The notes under the pieces are model-generated. The model was not told the DNA's origin. It searched no databases and saw only the letters and a program-made list of their open reading frames with translations. DNA of 5,540 bases, taken from an uncultured Actinomycetes bacterium (GTDB taxonomy: Bacteria; Actinomycetota; Actinomycetes; S36-B12). Below, piece by piece: positions 1 to 4,934 of the stretch. The stretch covers positions 1 to 5,540 of the forward strand of contig CAINGG010000136.1 of NCBI GenBank assembly GCA_903848435.1, read 5' to 3'. Numbering within the stretch: position 1 is the first letter of the stretch; every line of letters starts with the position of its first letter. The position numbers and the translations under genes are program-made.

Positions 1-381
1 CTCGTCTTCGTCTTCCTCTTCGTATTCCTCGTCGTCGTAGGCCTCGTCGTCCTCGTACTCCTCGCCCTGACCCTGGTATTGATCGTCGTCCTGGTACTCG
101 CCCTGGGGCGCGGGCGCGTTGCCCGATCCACCCTGGGCCGGGACAGCGATGACCTCGGGTTCTGCGGCTGCCGGTGCGGGCTTGGGGTCCTTGATCTCGG
201 GAAGGCCGAGTTCCTGGGCGGCTGACGTGGGCTGCGAGTCGGCGACGACCTGGCGCGTCTCAGTCTGCGACGTACCCGACGTGGTGGTGGCCGCGTTGAC
301 GACGGCGACACCGGCGATGGTGGCGGCGGCCAGGACGGCAGCACTACCGACCACCGCCGAGATGATTCCGGTCCTGTTCAC
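1..381 (-). CDS. Exported or membrane-anchored protein with acidic Asp/Glu/Tyr tail (partial, C-terminus outside window)
   Basis: The minus strand reads open from a GTG at 381 to the left edge, giving 127 residues without a stop. The start is supported by AAGGGAG six bases upstream. Residues 1-4 are a short N-terminus with one Arg. Residues about 5-29 form a hydrophobic Ala/Val/Ile segment that could be a signal peptide or a single membrane anchor. Residues 30-60 are Thr/Ser/Gln-rich, 66-92 are a Pro/Ala/Gly-rich linker, and from about residue 95 the chain becomes Gln/Asp/Glu/Tyr-rich and then almost purely acidic, with recurring EEY, DDE and EYE patterns to the edge. No catalytic domain is visible. 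The gene is divergent from a two-component system, so it is a plausible target of that regulator. A polyanionic extracytoplasmic segment could bind cations or basic surfaces, but this is inference. A PepSY-like or other domain could lie beyond the edge. The reading frame is well supported; the function is unknown. Confidence 0.8.
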   Translation of the reverse strand, partial: MNRTGIISAVVGSAAVLAAATIAGVAVVNAATTTSGTSQTETRQVVADSQPTSAAQELGLPEIKDPKPAPAAAEPEVIAVPAQGGSGNAPAPQGEYQDDDQYQGQGEEYEDDEAYDDEEYEEEDEDE

Positions 382-387
382 GTGCTT

Positions 388-394
388 CTCCCTT
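388..394 (-). promoter_or_regulatory. Ribosome binding site for the acidic-tail protein
   Basis: On the minus strand AAGGGAG lies six bases before the GTG at 381. It is the reason for choosing that GTG as the start of the divergent gene. Confidence 0.6.
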
Positions 395-459
395 GTTGGT
401 GTCTTCGTTCGGGCATTTCCGAAGGTAGGCGGGGAGTAGCGAGGGGATGACCAAGGACG

Positions 460-477
460 GGTAAAGACCAGGTAAGG
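460..477. promoter_or_regulatory. Candidate OmpR-family operator: direct repeat with 11-bp spacing
   Basis: GGTAAAG at 460-466 and GGTAAGG at 471-477 are direct repeats offset by 11 bp, about one helical turn. On the minus strand they read CCTTACC and CTTTACC. OmpR/PhoB-family regulators typically bind as head-to-tail dimers to direct repeats of this spacing. The site lies 49 bp upstream of the response regulator start and 79 bp upstream of the divergent gene start. Autoregulation and control of the divergent gene are therefore possible. A further GGTAGG at 424-429 is not in the same helical phase. Binding by the adjacent regulator is inferred. Confidence 0.4.
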
Positions 478-525
478 GCTGCCGAGGGGCGCGAATCATG
501 GCTGACGACATGGGAGCATCGACCC

Positions 526-1179
526 GTGCAGGTCCTGGTTGTGGAGGATGATCCGGCCGTGGCGGGTCCACTTCGTGAGGGCCTCGAGCGCCACGGCTTC
601 ATCGTCGAACTCGTCTCCTATGCGACACAGGCACTTCCCGCGGTGCAGGAATTCGATCCAGACCTGGTGCTTCTCGACCTCGGCCTTCCGGACGGCGACG
701 GCCTCGACGTCCTGAGAGAGATCCGCAGGATTAGCGACGTGCCCATCATCATTGCGACGGCGCGGGGCGATGAGACCGACCGCATCATCGGGCTCGAACT
801 CGGGAGCGATGACTACGTCGTCAAGCCTTTCTCCGTGCGTGAGTTGGCCGCGCGCATCCGCGCGGTGGGCCGTCGACGGCGCCGGGAGCCGTCGTCTGAT
901 CATGGCCGACTCGTGGTGGATCGGACCAAGCACGCGGTGACTCTGGACGGCGAGTCCATCGAGCTCACGGCCAAGGAGTTCGACCTGCTCGCCGTCCTCG
1001 CGGAGGAGCCGGGCCGTGCTGTTCCGCGTCAGGAGCTCTTCGCGCGTGTGTGGGACCCCGTGTGGGTCGGTACGGGTAAGACCCTCGATGTTCATGTGGC
1101 ATCACTGCGCCGCAAACTCGGAGACCCGACACTCATCGAGACCGTTCGCGGGGTCGGCTACCGGTTGGCATCGCTGTGA
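526..1179 (+). CDS. OmpR/PhoB-family DNA-binding response regulator
   Basis: This 217-residue protein is the regulator half of a two-component system. It is phosphorylated on Asp by the sensor kinase encoded next and then binds DNA. Receiver domain, residues 1-110: acidic pocket E7/D8/D9, phosphoacceptor D51 in the LLDLGLPDGDG motif, T78 in TAR, Y97, and K100 in the KPF motif. All the key residues are present. A short Arg-rich linker (about 114-120) leads to a winged-helix domain at about 126-216, containing the ELTAKEFDLL segment, the recognition-helix region TLDVHVASLRRKLG and the terminal ETVRGVGYRL hairpin. Length is normal for the family. The GTG start at 526 places MQVLVVEDD at the usual N-terminus, and nearby upstream ATGs are out of frame. 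Its stop overlaps the kinase start by 4 bp (GTGA), which indicates translational coupling. The regulon cannot be read from the sequence; the divergent gene and the downstream genes are candidates. Confidence 0.97.
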   Translation: MQVLVVEDDPAVAGPLREGLERHGFIVELVSYATQALPAVQEFDPDLVLLDLGLPDGDGLDVLREIRRISDVPIIIATARGDETDRIIGLELGSDDYVVKPFSVRELAARIRAVGRRRRREPSSDHGRLVVDRTKHAVTLDGESIELTAKEFDLLAVLAEEPGRAVPRQELFARVWDPVWVGTGKTLDVHVASLRRKLGDPTLIETVRGVGYRLASL

Positions 1180-2525
1180 CTCGTCGTCTCGTCCTGGTCA
1201 TGACGGCGATGGCGGCGCTGGTGGCGATCGCCCTGGCCGTGCCCATGGTGCTCCTCGTCGCCAATGACCAGAGGGCAGCGTTTGTCGCAGACCTCGAGGT
1301 CGAGACCCTGGCGGCCGCCTCCATCCTGTCGTCCGAGCCCGCGGCACTGTGGGCTGAAACGGTCGAAACGGTGTCTGCCACCACGGGTGCGCGCGTCGTC
1401 GTAGTGGACGACTCATTGCGACTCATCGCCGACAGTGACAATTCTGGGCTGGATCGGTCATTCGACCGACCGGAGATCCAAAGCGCTCTTGCGGGTTCAT
1501 TGACGTCGGACATCCGATACTCGACCACTCTCGCCACTGATCTTCGCTATGTCGCGGCTCCGATCGTCAAGGATGAGCGTGTTGTCGCGGCCGTGAGACT
1601 GTCGCTTCCCGAGGACCAGGTCGTGGCAGCCGTTCGTCGCACACAGGGTTGGCTACTGGCCTTTGTCGTCGCGGTGATCGTCGCCGCCGCGGTGATCGCA
1701 TGGCTGCTGGCACGATCGATCGCAGCACCGCTCGAGGACGTGGCGGATATCGCGCGCGTACTCCCCGAGGACCTCGCCCTGCGCGCCCAGGAGAGCCGTG
1801 GTCCACGTGAGGTGCGCGAGGTGGCGAGCGCCTTGAACTCCACCGCCTCGCGCCTGGGGGACATGATCGATCGGGCCGAGCGCGTGGCCGCCGATGCGTC
1901 CCACCACCTGCGCACGCCGCTGACCGGCGTACGGCTGAGGCTGGAGGCCATCGAGGAGACATCGACAGACCCCGCGATCGTCGCCGAGGCCGCCGCCGCG
2001 ACCGCGGAGGTCGATCGGCTCACGCGGCGTATCGATCAGGTTCTCGCGCTGGCCAAGAGCGATGCCGCGGCCCTCGCGCCGGAGGACATCGACGTGACTG
2101 CCGTCGTGGCCGACCGAGTGGCTGCCTCTGAGCTGCTGGCCGCCGATCGCGGCCTCGCCATCGGTGCCGACATCGAGGCCGACGTGCGGGTGCGCGCGGT
2201 CATGGGCTCGGTGGCGCGCGCCGCTGACGAGATCATCGGCAACGCGCTCTCCTACGCTCGGTCGCGCATCGATGTGAGCGTGCACCGCGAGCAGGCATTC
2301 GGTGTCCTGCGCGTCGAGGATGACGGGCCGGGCATCCCCTCAGCGGAACGATCGCGAGTCCTTGAGCGGTTCATCCGCGGATCCTCGGCCGCGCCGGGCG
2401 GAAGCGGTCTGGGCCTGGCGCTGGTGGCGGAAAGTGCGGCGGCGGCGGGTGGGGCCGTGGCTGTCGGCGAGTCCGCCCTGGGTGGATGCTCGATCGAGGT
2501 GCGCTGGCCACTGGCTGCTTCGTGA
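1176..2525 (+). CDS. HAMP-containing sensor histidine kinase
   Basis: This 449-residue membrane kinase is the cognate partner of the preceding regulator. TM1 is at about 7-29, followed by an extracytoplasmic sensor region at about 30-157 with no recognised ligand-binding fold, then TM2 at about 158-178. A HAMP linker spans about 179-231. The dimerisation/phosphotransfer domain has an H-box ASHHLRTPLTG with phosphoacceptor H243 and P248; the usual Glu after His is replaced by H244. The ATPase domain shows the N-box around N356 (GNALSYA), the G1/D-box EDDGPGIP (D383, G384, G386) and the glycine-rich G2 box GGSGLGLAL at 408-416. All parts needed for autophosphorylation are present. The GTG start at 1176 overlaps the regulator stop, matching the usual regulator-kinase operon. 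The signal sensed is unknown; the roughly 130-residue external loop suggests an envelope stimulus (inference). Confidence 0.96.
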   Translation: MTRRLVLVMTAMAALVAIALAVPMVLLVANDQRAAFVADLEVETLAAASILSSEPAALWAETVETVSATTGARVVVVDDSLRLIADSDNSGLDRSFDRPEIQSALAGSLTSDIRYSTTLATDLRYVAAPIVKDERVVAAVRLSLPEDQVVAAVRRTQGWLLAFVVAVIVAAAVIAWLLARSIAAPLEDVADIARVLPEDLALRAQESRGPREVREVASALNSTASRLGDMIDRAERVAADASHHLRTPLTGVRLRLEAIEETSTDPAIVAEAAAATAEVDRLTRRIDQVLALAKSDAAALAPEDIDVTAVVADRVAASELLAADRGLAIGADIEADVRVRAVMGSVARAADEIIGNALSYARSRIDVSVHREQAFGVLRVEDDGPGIPSAERSRVLERFIRGSSAAPGGSGLGLALVAESAAAAGGAVAVGESALGGCSIEVRWPLAAS

Positions 2526-2544
2526 GTGAGACCGTGCCGCTGCG

Positions 2545-3261
2545 ATGCACAGTTCTGCCAGGATGGCGCACGTGCCCGACGATTTCTCCTCGCGCGTGAA
2601 CGAGGTCATCGTGATTCCCCAGGGCTCAGGCGAGCCGTCGGCCGGTCTGCTCGGCGCGCTTCGGGATGCCGCTGGCGCGGCTGCCCAGGTCGCCTTGGCC
2701 GTGGGGGAGGTGGCGCAAAGTGCCGTCGTGGCCATCGCCGGTCCGCCGACCAACGCCCTGCTTGATCGCGTCGTGCCCGCCGTCACCGAAGCCATCCTGC
2801 AGCGAATCAACCTCACCGGCATCGTCATCGAGCGAGTCGACCTGCGCATCGTCGTGGTGACCGTTCTCGACCGACTCGACCTGACCGAGCTCGTCGTCAG
2901 CCGGGTGGACCTGAGTCGAGTGGTGGATGCGGCGCTCGATGAACTAGACCTGACCCAGATCGTCTTGGACCGGGTTGACCTCGACCGCATTGTCGAGGCA
3001 GTCGAGTTGGACCCGATTCTCGATCGCGTGCCGATCGTCGAGGTCGCCGACTACGTGATCGAGCAGGTGGATCTGCCGCAGATCATCAGGCAATCCACGG
3101 GTGGCGTCGCCGCGGATGCCATCGATGCTGCGCGCATGGCGTCGTATCGCGCGGATGTCGGGGTCGCGGGTTTCGTCGATCGACTCATCTTCCGGCGTCG
3201 GCGTGCGCTCGACGCACCGGGTGAGCCCGAGTCATTGGCCGACGAGGGGAAGGCGCCATGA
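2545..3261 (+). CDS. VDL-repeat protein that accompanies RDD proteins (function unknown)
   Basis: Up to 238 residues, with no enzyme motif. Residues about 35-68 are Ala/Val-rich and mildly hydrophobic. Residues 88-184 are a regular leucine/valine/aspartate repeat (units such as LDLTELVVSR and VDLSRVVDA), described separately. Residues 185-220 are a non-repeat tail (STGGVAADAIDAARM, then VDRLIFRRRR) ending in four arginines. Proteins with such repeats and a similar STG...VDRL tail are known next to, or fused to, RDD domains in actinobacteria; here the RDD partner is a separate gene overlapping by 4 bp (ATGA). The start is uncertain. ATG 2545 has no good ribosome site, whereas GTG 2572 (codon 10) has AGGATGG just upstream and ATG 2563 is also possible. 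The gap from the kinase stop is 19 bases (46 with the GTG), so it probably belongs to the same transcript. A membrane-peripheral or scaffold role is inferred only. Confidence 0.88.
   Translation: MHSSARMAHVPDDFSSRVNEVIVIPQGSGEPSAGLLGALRDAAGAAAQVALAVGEVAQSAVVAIAGPPTNALLDRVVPAVTEAILQRINLTGIVIERVDLRIVVVTVLDRLDLTELVVSRVDLSRVVDAALDELDLTQIVLDRVDLDRIVEAVELDPILDRVPIVEVADYVIEQVDLPQIIRQSTGGVAADAIDAARMASYRADVGVAGFVDRLIFRRRRALDAPGEPESLADEGKAP
2806..3012 (+). repeat. Three tandem 23-codon (69-bp) repeats inside the VDL-repeat gene
   Basis: The encoded residues 88-110, 111-133 and 134-156 align as three 23-residue units. Each is a 10-residue half (INLTGIVIER, LDLTELVVSR, LDLTQIVLDR) followed by a 13-residue half starting VDL (VDLRIVV, VDLSRVV, VDLDRIV). 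One further partial unit, VDLPQIIRQS, appears at 175-184. Hydrophobic positions recur regularly with Asp at position 2 of each half, which suggests a stacked helical or solenoid-like fold. The DNA has diverged more than the protein pattern, so this is an old, selected repeat rather than a recent slippage product. Confidence 0.8.
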
Positions 3262-3803
3262 CGACGTTCGGCCAGTGGCGTCGCGGTGAGGGCCGGACGG
3301 TGTCGTCGACCGAGCTCGCCCTCCCTGATGCCGCTCGCACCTTCCAAGGCGAGCGCGCTGGCTTCGCGACCCGTCTCTTTGCCTGCCTCGCCGACCTCGT
3401 GCTGATCGCGGCCGTCATGTTCGGCCTCTGGCTGGCCATCAGCGTTCTGCAGTTGATCTTCACCCCCGGCGTCGACATCGATGCGCCAACGATCGGGCAG
3501 CTGGTGGTTGCCGGCTACCTCCTGGCGGCCATCTACTGGACCGGTGCCTGGGCCACGACAGGACGCTCGCTGGGTGCATGGCTGATGGGGGTTCGCGTCG
3601 TCAGTCGCAGCGGCAACCGGTTGTCGTGGCCGATGTCCTTCCTGCGCGCGCTCTTTTGCGTGAGTTTTCCTATCGGTCTCGTGTGGACGATCTTCAGCAA
3701 GCGCAATAGGTCGCTGCAGGACATCGTGCTGCGCACGATCGTGATTTACGACTGGTACGTACCTCATCCCGACGAGGAGACCCTGCCGCGCGAACTGTCC
3801 TAG
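3258..3803 (+). CDS. RDD-family integral membrane protein
   Basis: This 181-residue protein has the RDD domain layout. An N-terminal cytoplasmic tail (1-33) precedes the signature Arg and Asp of the first helix (R39 in FATRLFACLADL, D46). TM1 is at about 43-66, TM2 at about 80-98, the loop motif TGRSLGAWLMGVRVV at 101-115, TM3 at about 127-145, and the closing RSLQDIVLRTIVI with D155. Length is normal for the family. RDD proteins are small membrane proteins of mostly unresolved function; some have been linked to ion transport, but nothing here fixes a substrate. The ATG overlaps the previous stop (ATGA) and is preceded by GGGGAAGG, so translation is coupled to the VDL-repeat gene. The two probably act together at the membrane. 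The stop interlocks with the stop of the opposing deacylase gene. Confidence 0.93.
   Translation: MTTFGQWRRGEGRTVSSTELALPDAARTFQGERAGFATRLFACLADLVLIAAVMFGLWLAISVLQLIFTPGVDIDAPTIGQLVVAGYLLAAIYWTGAWATTGRSLGAWLMGVRVVSRSGNRLSWPMSFLRALFCVSFPIGLVWTIFSKRNRSLQDIVLRTIVIYDWYVPHPDEETLPRELS
3800..3803. other. Interlocked convergent stop codons (CTAG)
   Basis: The plus-strand RDD gene ends with TAG at 3801-3803 and the minus-strand deacylase gene ends with TAG at 3802-3800. The palindrome CTAG serves both, so there is no intergenic spacer. Confidence 0.9.
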
Positions 3804-4261
3804 CGAGCCTCATCCGTGACGTCAGCCACGATGGGTGAGTACGACGCGATGAGCGCATCGGCGTCGAGCGCGACGACCGTGCCCACGAGCCCGGTACCGA
3901 GGGTGATCTCCCGTCCGCGGATGCGCTCGTCGGCCACGATCGGCAGTTCGAGCCCCAGGGGCGAGATCGTGCCGCGCGCGTAGCCGGTGGCGGCCTTCGC
4001 CTCTTCGGCATCGGGCAGCGCCATCCGATTGACACCCAGTACCGCGCGCAACTTCTTCCACGACAGGCTGCGGTCGCCCGGGATGAGTACCAACACGTAG
4101 TCCTGATCGCCACGGCGTACGACCAGGGTCTTGACGACAGACTGCTCTGGCACCCCGCAGGCTGCGGCCGCTTCGGCGAGGGACGTGACGTGGCCCGGAT
4201 GGATGATGCGAATGTCGAGGCCCCGCTCGCGCGCGGCCACTACGCCGGGGGCTTCGGTCAT
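3800..4261 (-). CDS. ybaK: YbaK/EbsC-family aminoacyl-tRNA deacylase
   Basis: This 153-residue protein matches the single-domain YbaK/ProX trans-editing family. Members hydrolyse mischarged tRNA, classically Cys-tRNA(Pro), in the cytoplasm to protect translation fidelity. Visible signatures: the conserved Lys in SVVKTLVV (K44, equivalent to the catalytic-site Lys of YbaK), GDRSLSWKKL at 62-71, the glycine/serine/proline loop ATGYARGTISPLGLE at 91-105 (G93, G97, S100, P101, G103), and the closing LGTGLVGTVVALDADAL. Length is as expected. The start is the ATG at 4261. Only a weak Shine-Dalgarno is visible upstream, but the N-terminus fits the family. It stands alone on the minus strand, convergent with the RDD gene and divergent from the small membrane-protein array. 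The exact substrate (Cys-tRNA(Pro), Ala-tRNA(Pro) or another) cannot be told from sequence by eye. Confidence 0.93.
   Translation of the reverse strand: MTEAPGVVAARERGLDIRIIHPGHVTSLAEAAAACGVPEQSVVKTLVVRRGDQDYVLVLIPGDRSLSWKKLRAVLGVNRMALPDAEEAKAATGYARGTISPLGLELPIVADERIRGREITLGTGLVGTVVALDADALIASYSPIVADVTDEAR
3809..3839 (+). terminator. Weak candidate stem-loop just after the RDD gene stop
   Basis: CTCATCC (3809-3815) can pair with GGGTGAG (3833-3839) with one G-U pair, and GTG (3816-3818) with CAC (3827-3829), leaving a short bulge and an 8-nt loop. It begins five bases after the RDD stop but lies inside the 3' end of the opposing deacylase gene, and no T-tract follows. It could end or stabilise the operon transcript, or be chance pairing. 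Confidence 0.22.
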
Positions 4262-4353
4262 GGTGACACCGTGCCATAGCGACGTTGACGCATTGCCGTA
4301 AATCGGCAGGCCTCCGCATTAGCCTCAACCCACGAAACCCTAAAGGAGGCGGT
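4262..4353. promoter_or_regulatory. Divergent intergenic region between the deacylase gene and the membrane-protein array
   Basis: This 92-bp region should hold the deacylase promoter and one for the array. A TTGACG hexamer at 4285-4290 resembles a -35 for the array, but no good -10 lies 16-19 bp beyond it. A small inverted repeat, TGCCG-TAAAT-CGGCA at 4294-4308, could be an operator or a leader hairpin. On the minus strand a TTGAGG at about 4326-4321 could be a -35 for the deacylase gene, with a poor -10. The only strong signal is the ribosome binding site at 4342-4349. Confidence 0.35.
4342..4349 (+). promoter_or_regulatory. Strong ribosome binding site fixing the start of array copy 1
   Basis: AAAGGAGG is a near-perfect Shine-Dalgarno sequence four bases before the GTG at 4354. 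It decides that start over the in-frame TTG at 4285, which would add 23 residues of unrelated, non-hydrophobic sequence. Confidence 0.75.
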
Positions 4354-4788
4354 GTGGCGGAGACCTCGGCAAAGTCCGGACGGGGCTCAGTGATCTCAGG
4401 GGGCATTCTCTCCGGCCTTGCCCTGGTGATTACAGGAGCCGCCGTCGTGTACTTCATCGTCGGCATTCAAGACGGCCCTGAGGCGATGAGCATGATCTTC
4501 CCCTTCTTGCTGCTGGGCTGGCTGACGTTTGCCGGCCCGGCGTGGTTCATCGGCCTGCCTCTGCTAGCCATCGGTCGGAGTCAGCAGCGTGGGCCAGTGC
4601 GGGGCGCGACCGCGGCCTGGATCGTGGCTCTGATGGGGCTACCGACCGTCGGCATCCTTCTCTTGTCGGCGGCCTCCGGAGCGACGTGGGCCTTCTACGC
4701 GCTCATCGCAGCCATTCCCCTCTCCATAGTCGCGATGATCGGGGGGCTCGCGTGGCTCGTCTGGGGCAAGCCGGGTCACGCCATGTGA
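4354..4788 (+). CDS. Small multi-pass membrane protein, array copy 1 (short form, 144 aa)
   Basis: The family is not recognised. The protein is very hydrophobic with about four membrane segments: about 13-38, 46-73, 86-107 and 111-138. A short polar N-terminus (VAETSAKSGRGS) comes first. A conserved positively charged loop, LAIGRSQQRGPVR at 71-83, follows the second segment and by the positive-inside rule is cytoplasmic. The C-terminus is WGKPGHAM. The last 51 residues (MGLPTVG onward) match array copy 2 with four differences, and the N-terminal half matches it only loosely. WIVAL (89-93) joins directly to MGLPTVG (94-100), whereas copy 2 has 40 extra residues between these motifs. The GTG start is set by an AAAGGAGG site. 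No catalytic or transport motif is visible. The tandem arrangement suggests related subunits or a stress/immunity-type membrane protein, but neither is supported by a motif. Confidence 0.85.
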   Translation: MAETSAKSGRGSVISGGILSGLALVITGAAVVYFIVGIQDGPEAMSMIFPFLLLGWLTFAGPAWFIGLPLLAIGRSQQRGPVRGATAAWIVALMGLPTVGILLLSAASGATWAFYALIAAIPLSIVAMIGGLAWLVWGKPGHAM

Positions 4789-4934
4789 TTGAGTCTTGGC
4801 GCGTGTGGCAGGCTGCCACCCCAAGCAATCAGTAGCGCGAAACGAGGAGCCGCGATGTCGGACATAGCAACCCCCAGAGGTAAGGGCCTGGTGATCAGCG
4901 GCGCCCTTGTGGCCGGAGTCCCCTTGGTCTTCGC
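4622..4934 (+). repeat. 606-bp-period tandem repeat, block A
   Basis: The sequence from the 3' part of copy 1 through the spacer to codon 26 of copy 2 recurs 606 bp downstream at 5228-5540. By eye there are about 20 mismatches in the 311 positions from 4624, with no gaps, including through non-coding DNA. Half of the mismatches are in the coding end of copy 1 versus copy 2, and a cluster of five lies at about 4826-4831 in the spacer. Identity drops sharply upstream of 4622. Confidence 0.92.
4786..4831 (+). terminator. Extended hairpin starting at the stop codon of array copy 1
   Basis: Three nested inverted repeats: TGATTG (4786-4791) with CAATCA (4826-4831), CTTGG (4795-4799) with CCAAG (4821-4825), and GTGGCAG (4805-4811) with CTGCCAC (4813-4819) around a single G. 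Small internal loops separate the stems. The outer arm includes the TGA stop. There is no T-tract after it, so it could be a processing, stability or partial-termination element between the two genes rather than a classical intrinsic terminator. Confidence 0.5.

Larger units (their letters stand above)
382..525. promoter_or_regulatory. Divergent intergenic region between the acidic-tail gene and the response regulator gene
   Basis: This 144-bp stretch separates two divergent starts and should hold both promoters. No convincing -35/-10 pair could be assigned on either strand. A TTGGTC-like element on the minus strand at about 450-455 is possible, but no well-spaced TAnnnT partner was found. 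The visible structure is the GGTAAAG/GGTAAGG direct repeat described separately. The response regulator start is preceded by GGGAG at 512-516, nine bases before the GTG at 526. Confidence 0.5.

Noticed and set aside
1..70. Pyrimidine-rich CTC/GTC/TTC repeats on the plus strand, considered as a satellite or CRISPR-like repeat
   Set aside because: They are the complement of Glu/Asp/Tyr codons in the acidic tail. There is no fixed repeat unit or spacer structure.
119..439. 106-codon plus-strand frame opposite the acidic-tail gene
   Set aside because: No ribosome site, Ala/Thr-rich shadow composition, and the minus-strand frame has a good start, a hydrophobic N-terminus and a coherent domain layout.
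496..1095. 199-codon open frame on the minus strand, antisense to the response regulator gene
   Set aside because: It mirrors a well-supported gene with all receiver and winged-helix motifs. Its own translation is low-complexity and domain-free, as expected for a shadow frame in high-GC DNA.
1713..1722. Palindrome CGATCGATCG inside the kinase gene
   Set aside because: CGATCG tracts are common in high-GC coding DNA. Here it encodes ordinary residues at the end of TM2, with nothing around it to suggest a site.
1653..2285. 210-codon minus-strand open frame within the kinase gene
   Set aside because: Antisense shadow of the kinase core domains. It has no recognisable motif and no separate ribosome site was found.
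2340..2990. 216-codon minus-strand frame, Ser/Arg/Thr-rich with a repeat-like pattern
   Set aside because: The pattern is the antisense reading of the VDL repeats. The plus-strand frame explains it.
3051..3767. 238-codon minus-strand frame across the repeat/RDD junction
   Set aside because: It lies antisense to two overlapping genes with clear family features. The composition is that of a shadow frame.
4285..4353. N-terminal extension of array copy 1 from a TTG at 4285
   Set aside because: The extension is polar and lies upstream of an excellent AAAGGAGG site that serves the GTG at 4354. The TTG is more likely part of a promoter-like TTGACG.
3822..4466. 214-codon minus-strand frame overlapping the deacylase gene in another frame
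   Set aside because: Arg/His-rich translation without motifs, while the overlapping frame carries the complete YbaK signature.
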